In this document: in pieces, positions 60,101 through 64,000 of the stretch
Layout: every line of letters begins with the position of its first letter
How positions within the stretch are numbered: position 1 is the stretch's first letter
Assembly: GCA_937922435.1 (NCBI GenBank)
Contig: CAKZVT010000002.1
Span: forward strand, 57,290 to 121,289
Source of the DNA: an uncultured Prevotella sp.
GTDB lineage: Bacteria; Bacteroidota; Bacteroidia; Bacteroidales; Bacteroidaceae
Length of the DNA: 64,000 bases
Reading direction: 5' to 3'
Notes under the pieces: generated by a model
What the model was told of the DNA's origin: nothing
What the model saw: the letters and a program-made list of their open reading frames with translations, nothing else
Databases searched by the model: none
Made by a program: the position numbers and the translations under genes

Positions 60101-62722
60101 GCCCGAAATAACGGTGTAGAGCACGTGAACGTCGGCATCCGACGAGCCGAACTGCATGTAAACGGGACTTCCGTCACGCGGAAACTCGTCGCCGGAGATG
60201 TAGAACCAGTCGGGAGTCTTGACGCACGGCACGGTGTCTTCATAGCTGAACACCGTGAAATCGCGGCGTATGGTGTCGTTGCCGCATATAGCCGTGAGCG
60301 TATGTTTGCCCGACTTGAGCTGTGCCGCGGTGTTCCATGTAATGCCGGTGGCAGTGTTCGCCTTGGCGGTAAACGTTCCGTCAATGCCGCTTACGGTGTA
60401 AGTCACGTCGCCGGAGATGTCGTTTCCGGCGGAGTTGCGCAGCGTGAAGGTCACAGTTTTCAGGCTGTCGCGCAGCGTCTGTTCGGGGAAATCGCAGCCA
60501 AAGGCCGTCGACTTGCTGCCAAGAGGCAACGACAGCTGCCCCTCGTGGCTCTCACCGGCAACGTCGGTAACGTCCGCCTCGGCTATGATGTTGTAGAAAC
60601 GGGCAATGCGCTTGTACACGTCGAGGGTGACGCCGCAGCCTTCTTCCCATACAGGCAGCAGCATAGGCATCTTTATTTTGAACTCTCCGTTGCCGTCTGT
60701 AACGGCCTCTCCTTCGGCCAAGACAGTGTTGTCGGCCTCGTTAAGGTATATTCCAACGTAGTTGAAACGCCACCACAGGGCCTGCTTGCGGCGCACGGTG
60801 TACTTCACTTTCGCGCCCTGCACGGCCACACCAGAATATGCCTTTGCGCGACCGGTGACAGTCAGCGTGTCGCCGTCGGCGTACTCCTCATTCACCTTGT
60901 CGAACTCAACCTCGAACGTAGGACGCTTGTATTCCTCCACGCGGAACGTCGCAACGCCGCCCAGCTCGGTGTCGGTGCGGACGGTGAAGCTGCCTGTAAG
61001 TCCGCCTTGCGGCAGCGCGAAGTCGGTAGAAGCAGTGCCGTAAGCATCAGTGGTGACGGTCTTTTCGTCCACCACTTTGTAGTTGGCATCGCGCAAAGTC
61101 AGCTTGATGGATTTGCCGCTGACGGCCTTTTCGGTCAGCCCTTTCACCTTGCGGACTATCGCCGCAACGTGAACAGTCTGCCCGGGGCGGTATATTTTGC
61201 GGTCGGCAAAGAGCGAAGCAGTGGTGCGGTCGTTGTCGGCGTCATAAATACTGAAGTAGTTGTACGCGCTCATGTACGGCATTGCGTTGTCCGCATCGGT
61301 GCAGACGCGCATTTTAGAGTAATCCATATTAATGTAGTCGAGCACCGCTTCGCCGTCGGCACCGCACGTTACGGTGCGTTCATTGCCGCTGCGAGACTTT
61401 ATGTAGAGCTTCGCCCCGGGCACGGGCTGCCCCGTAGTGCCGCTCAATGCGGCCACGCGCAGCTTGTTGCCGGGCAACTTCTGGTGGGCTATGTACATGT
61501 CGGTGACGTAAAGCAGACGGTAGTCGGGCTTCATGTTCTTATTGTCCGCCAGCACTTTTAGCAGGTAAACGCCTACGGGAAGGCCGTCAACGACGATGGA
61601 ATCCTTTACGTTTTCATAAGCCTCATGCGCCGTATAGTTGCGCGTAATGGCCTTTTCCGTACCGCTTACGGCCAACGCCTTCAAGGCTTTCAGGTCTTTG
61701 CTGTTCTGCGGCGTGCGCTTTTCGCTGCCGTCAGTGTTGAGCCTTGTCAGGACGACGGCGAGCCTGTTGATGTTGCGCACGTCAAGTTTCACGGTGAAAG
61801 GCTTTTCCGGCAGCACCACGTTACGCTCCAAAGTGGCGCGGAACATGGGGTTTGTCAGCAGCTTCATGGCGTTGCGCAGCCTGTCCATGCGCGGCCATTC
61901 GCCCCAGCGCGAGAGGCTCTCGTTGATGAAGTTGACGCACTGTTCCACCGTTACGTCCTGGTAACCTTCATAAAAGACATACTTCTCCATAGCTACCTCC
62001 GCGCACGCGTCAAGGTCGCCGTAGAGACTGATGAGCGAGTCGAGCGAGGCAGCGTAGCGCGAGCCTTCTAACCTGCGCACGTATGTCTCGCCGCTCCGCT
62101 CGGCCTGTTGCCTTACCATGTCGAGGGCGGTGAGCAGCGTGGCGGTGCGGTTGGTGGTAGTAGCGTAATAGTCGTGCATGGCCTTGTATGCCTCGGCTGT
62201 GTAACCTATGAGGCTTAGCAGGTCGCCCCCGAAGAGGGCTGCGTCGCGCCCTTCCACTGCAAACGGGCTGTAGTCGCCGGCCTTCTTGGCGGCGAGCATG
62301 GCCGGGTTGGCCATCGCCTTGTCATAATATGTACGCGCGAGTGTGTCCGTTTCAGTGCCGCGCATCCACCGTTGTGCGCACGTCTTGCCGAGCGCGGCGT
62401 AGCATACGGCGGCCAGTGCCGGGTCGGTCTGCTCGAATGCGGCGGCCTTACGCTCCAGCCGCTTCATCTGCGGAGCGAGCGAGTCCTTCGATATTGTGCC
62501 CCAGGTGTACATCTCCTGCCACTCGGCCTTGAGCATCTGACCGTAGTTCTTCTCCTTTTCGGCCTTGGCCGATATGGTTTGCAGATGCTCGATTTGCGTC
62601 CGCGGCAAGTCCTTCTTTGCCGCTTCCTCAACCTTTTTCCATAGTTCTGTATATCCGTCGGCCATCATAGTTACGGGCATAAGCAGCGCAGCTGCGAGTA
62701 AAAAGAATACCGTTTTCTTCAT
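57119..62722 (-). CDS. Alpha-2-macroglobulin family protein lacking the thioester motif
   Basis: A 1867-residue exported protein. ATG 62722 gives the signal peptide MKKTVFFLLAAALLMPVTMMA; the frame extends 30 residues further, but without sense. After a helical N-terminal region (about 20-330) come macroglobulin domains with SLFADRKIYRPGQTVHVAAI (MG2/A2M_N) and VEEYKRPTFEVEFDK, then ENLNETAFFYPALQT and FTLPESVTTWRFMGLAHDKD (A2M family core), and a thioester-type helical domain. In the latter the usual ALPY...CAEQ...YYANS block reads ALPYINNAREDNAISLATAYYANS-like, with NAIS in place of CAEQ, so no thioester can form. Such proteins are thought to trap proteases or act in envelope quality control in the periplasm. 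Confidence 0.88.
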   Translation of the reverse strand: MKKTVFFLLAAALLMPVTMMADGYTELWKKVEEAAKKDLPRTQIEHLQTISAKAEKEKNYGQMLKAEWQEMYTWGTISKDSLAPQMKRLERKAAAFEQTDPALAAVCYAALGKTCAQRWMRGTETDTLARTYYDKAMANPAMLAAKKAGDYSPFAVEGRDAALFGGDLLSLIGYTAEAYKAMHDYYATTTNRTATLLTALDMVRQQAERSGETYVRRLEGSRYAASLDSLISLYGDLDACAEVAMEKYVFYEGYQDVTVEQCVNFINESLSRWGEWPRMDRLRNAMKLLTNPMFRATLERNVVLPEKPFTVKLDVRNINRLAVVLTRLNTDGSEKRTPQNSKDLKALKALAVSGTEKAITRNYTAHEAYENVKDSIVVDGLPVGVYLLKVLADNKNMKPDYRLLYVTDMYIAHQKLPGNKLRVAALSGTTGQPVPGAKLYIKSRSGNERTVTCGADGEAVLDYINMDYSKMRVCTDADNAMPYMSAYNYFSIYDADNDRTTASLFADRKIYRPGQTVHVAAIVRKVKGLTEKAVSGKSIKLTLRDANYKVVDEKTVTTDAYGTASTDFALPQGGLTGSFTVRTDTELGGVATFRVEEYKRPTFEVEFDKVNEEYADGDTLTVTGRAKAYSGVAVQGAKVKYTVRRKQALWWRFNYVGIYLNEADNTVLAEGEAVTDGNGEFKIKMPMLLPVWEEGCGVTLDVYKRIARFYNIIAEADVTDVAGESHEGQLSLPLGSKSTAFGCDFPEQTLRDSLKTVTFTLRNSAGNDISGDVTYTVSGIDGTFTAKANTATGITWNTAAQLKSGKHTLTAICGNDTIRRDFTVFSYEDTVPCVKTPDWFYISGDEFPRDGSPVYMQFGSSDADVHVLYTVISGDKLLKSGTLELDGEVATHKLTYKEEYGDGLRINLIWVKDGEAYFHNVGIRRPLPDKRLIVKWGTFRDRLTPGQQEEWTLNITKHDGTPADAQLLATMYDYSLDQLAPFSWSFPSYMYISLPYAFWSVPDYYRIALTRSMELKLANVPALDFGYLAVTPSFSYTNGNVVVAVEEISNGPTRGVALRKAVKGATVKSTAPVVKKDSATESGTRIGGLNIGAPLELSENVVVSDAAGGDADGEEAANVQLRENLNETAFFYPALQTGSTGNVSVKFTLPESVTTWRFMGLAHDKDMNNGMLYGKAVASKKVMVQPNMPRFVRVGDQATIAARISNTSENAVKGTAIMQMVDPETEKVVLEVKQKFEVNADSTCSVSFNYRPDANRSLLVCRIFAEGKDFSDGEQHYLPILPDAELVTNTVPFTQHEPGVKTIDLKQLFPDGGRDEKLTVEYTNNPAWLTIQALPYINNAREDNAISLATAYYANSISAYLMQQSPRIRSVFEQWKREAGQESLKSRLEKNQELKNIVLDETPWVADADRESDQKQMLANYFDSSTLANNLSTTLEKLRKLQSTEDGSWCWWPGMKFGSVPVTTTVAETLVRLDKMTGKQKDTRKMLNAAMKFLGNRVVEEYEEIKKNEDKGATPYVFVNNSIHYLYINALDGRQLSPKESEAADYLLESLKKNNTVLNLYYKALMAVVLAKRGETTLAEEYIKSLDEYTVETEEMGRYYDSPRTGYSWFDYGIPTQVAAIEAMTLVDAQGYAASIEGMKRWLLMQKRVQEWGTPFNNVNAVYAFLNGNMSALESKAETALAIDGKPLETPQATAGLGYVKMAEEYEGGKALTVNKLSKGTSWGAIYGQSLCKTSSIESQSTAFRITREILDADGKPAKALKVGDRVTVRITIQADRDYDYVQVKDKRAACMEPVRQLSGYRSGYYCAPKDNATNYYFDRMSKGKHVIETEYYIDRAGRYETGTCTAQCAYAPEYSARAASMSIEVK

Positions 62723-62840
62723 GTCGTCAAATATTTTAATATGCAAACGGCATGCGCGCGGCCTGCATAAGGTGCGTGCATACCGTTTTACAAAGGTAGG
62801 CAAATAACCCAAAAGGGCAAAAGGATTTAATCTTTTTTAG

Positions 62841-63746
62841 TTACTTCTTCACCCTAAGCGTATCAAATCCCTCGCCGAAAACGCCGTGGCAGAAGGTCTG
62901 CGAGACGATGGCTTCGGGGTCGATGATTTTGATTGTCGAGAGTATTCCGTGCGACTCATACTTGCGCGCCAGCACGATGAGTATGTCGACGTCGCGCTTC
63001 GAGTACCAGCCTTTGCCCGGAATGACGGTCACGCCGCGGTGTATTTTGTTGTTAATCATGTCGGCTATCTGCTCGTATTTCTTCGAAATGATGATGAACT
63101 GCATGGTCTGGCGCGAGCCGTTGACCACGTAGTCGCACACGTAACTATATATTAAGGTGAAGGCGATGCCGTAGACAATCGGTTCCATGGCCTTGAAGAT
63201 AAGGTAAGACGAGGCTATGATGCAGGTGTCTATGAGCTGGATGGCGCGTCCGAAGTTCATGTGGAAGTATTTGTTGAACATCGCAATGATGATGTCAGTA
63301 CCGCCTGTGGAACCGTTGTGCGAAAAGACCAGGCCGAGGCCCGCACCGCTCAACACGCTACCTATTAGCAGGTGCATGAACTTGTCCTCGCCTGCCGTCA
63401 CCAGGGGGAACGCCTCGAACACGGGCTGCAGCGCGCCAATCATGGCCGAGAGGATGGTTACGCCGATGATGGTGCGCACGGTGAACTGCTTGCTAAGCGT
63501 GCGGTAGGCTATGATTATCATTATGATGTTGATGCCCCAGATTGACAGTGCCGGGGGGATTTTGAACCCGTAGAACAGCAGGGCGGCAATACCCGAAGCG
63601 CCGCCCATGACGATTTGGTCGGGCAGGATGAACGCCGTGTAGCCGAACGAATACATCAATATGCCGACGCAGAGGAAGAACATGTCCTTCAGCGCCTGCT
63701 TCTTGAGTTTGATGTGGATGTGGGTGATTTCCGAAATCTTGTTCAT
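62841..63746 (-). CDS. YitT family membrane protein
   Basis: A 301-residue protein with five or six hydrophobic segments (DMFFLCVGILMYSFGYTAFIL; MGGASGIAALLFYGF; SIWGINIIMIIIAY; IGSVLSGAGLGLVFSHNGSTGGTDII) followed by a cytoplasmic DUF2179 domain (QFIIISKKYEQIADMINN, GVTVIPGKGWYSKRDVDIL, IDPEAIVSQTFCHGVFGEGFD). The YitT/DUF2179 family is widespread and of unclear function, with transport of small ions or metabolites suspected. It is a single gene with its own promoter, 118 bases upstream of the alpha-2-macroglobulin start. Confidence 0.9.
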   Translation of the reverse strand: MNKISEITHIHIKLKKQALKDMFFLCVGILMYSFGYTAFILPDQIVMGGASGIAALLFYGFKIPPALSIWGINIIMIIIAYRTLSKQFTVRTIIGVTILSAMIGALQPVFEAFPLVTAGEDKFMHLLIGSVLSGAGLGLVFSHNGSTGGTDIIIAMFNKYFHMNFGRAIQLIDTCIIASSYLIFKAMEPIVYGIAFTLIYSYVCDYVVNGSRQTMQFIIISKKYEQIADMINNKIHRGVTVIPGKGWYSKRDVDILIVLARKYESHGILSTIKIIDPEAIVSQTFCHGVFGEGFDTLRVKK

Positions 63747-63766
63747 AGCATTATCATTTATTGCTG

Positions 63767-63774
63767 CAAAGATA
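63767..63774 (-). promoter_or_regulatory. -7 box of the YitT gene
   Basis: TATCTTTG on the minus strand, 20 bases before the ATG. No clear -33 element. Confidence 0.5.
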
Positions 63775-63950
63775 AGAAATTAATCATTGACGCGGCAGCT
63801 GTTGGCGTTAAAAAAATCGCCAAGTAACGGCAAATACTTTCATATTGGCATGAAAAGGCTGACACCCACCCCAGCCCTCCCAAAGGGATGAAGCTTGAAC
63901 ACCTGTCATCAATAAAAAGCGGGCAAGCCTTCAGCAAACGTTACTTTGTT

Positions 63951-63999
63951 CCGCCGGATTTGCAATCCGGCGGTTTCTAAGTGCGGATTTGCAATCCGC
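63951..63999. repeat. Two adjacent palindromes GGATTTGCAATCC
   Basis: CCGCCGGATT-TGC-AATCCGGCGG (63951-63973) is a perfect 10-base stem, and GCGGATT-TGC-AATCCGC (63983-63999) is a shorter version. They resemble REP-type dispersed palindromes. The array may continue beyond the window edge. Confidence 0.75.
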
Positions 64000-64000
64000 T

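Noticed and set aside
59849..61561. 570-codon plus-strand frame over the alpha-2-macroglobulin gene
   Set aside because: Antisense shadow of a well-supported gene, with no recognisable domain.

Overview
The window looks like a Prevotellaceae (Bacteroidota) chromosome. Supporting signs are promoter boxes of the TAnnTTTG type (47181, 50603, 40462, 44852), no obvious Shine-Dalgarno dependence, many typical Bacteroidota families (BT4734-like primase protein, DUF3871, DUF1071, DUF4143 ATPases, YitT, DUF1573) and Prevotella-like dispersed repeats built around AAAGACGGCC/GGCCGTCTTT. I cannot name the species.

Region 1 (1-1775) holds two unrecognised proteins, the first cut by the window edge.

Region 2 (2001-22967) is a Wzx/Wzy-type surface polysaccharide locus, all on the plus strand. 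It starts with UDP-glucose dehydrogenase. An overlapping trio follows: pyruvyltransferase, SDR and a MenD-like ThDP enzyme. Next come flippase, a broken O-acyltransferase carrying a C12 tract, polymerase, glycosyltransferases, hexapeptide and membrane O-acyltransferases and an epimerase. After a double terminator comes a rhamnosyltransferase-like gene with rmlA, rmlC, rmlD and rmlB, which make dTDP-L-rhamnose. The middle (about 9-17.8 kb) is visibly more AT-rich than the two ends, as expected of an exchanged serotype-specific core.

Region 3 (about 23-46.7 kb) is accessory DNA ending at the 3' side of a tRNA-Arg(CCG). It has two toxin-antitoxin pairs (YoeB-like, YafQ-like). A replication-like block holds a BT4734-type protein, an SF2 helicase and a 2.36 kb gene-free AT-rich stretch with two copies of a structured element. 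A plus-strand block holds DUF3871, a DUF1071 annealing protein, a RecB/Cas4-type nuclease, a zinc-ribbon protein and an M20-type peptidase, most separated by strong hairpins. Two DUF4143 ATPases, a truncated AAA-type regulator and an orphan 585-residue protein complete it. No integrase, relaxase or virion gene is visible, so it is either part of a larger element or a decayed one.

Region 4 (47-64 kb) is GC-richer core chromosome: CstA, tryptophanase, EamA transporter, cysteine synthase, SGNH hydrolase, a NOSP-family protein, IspH, MeaB, a DUF1573 protein, an alpha-2-macroglobulin lacking its thioester motif, and a YitT protein. Palindromic repeats lie at the right edge.
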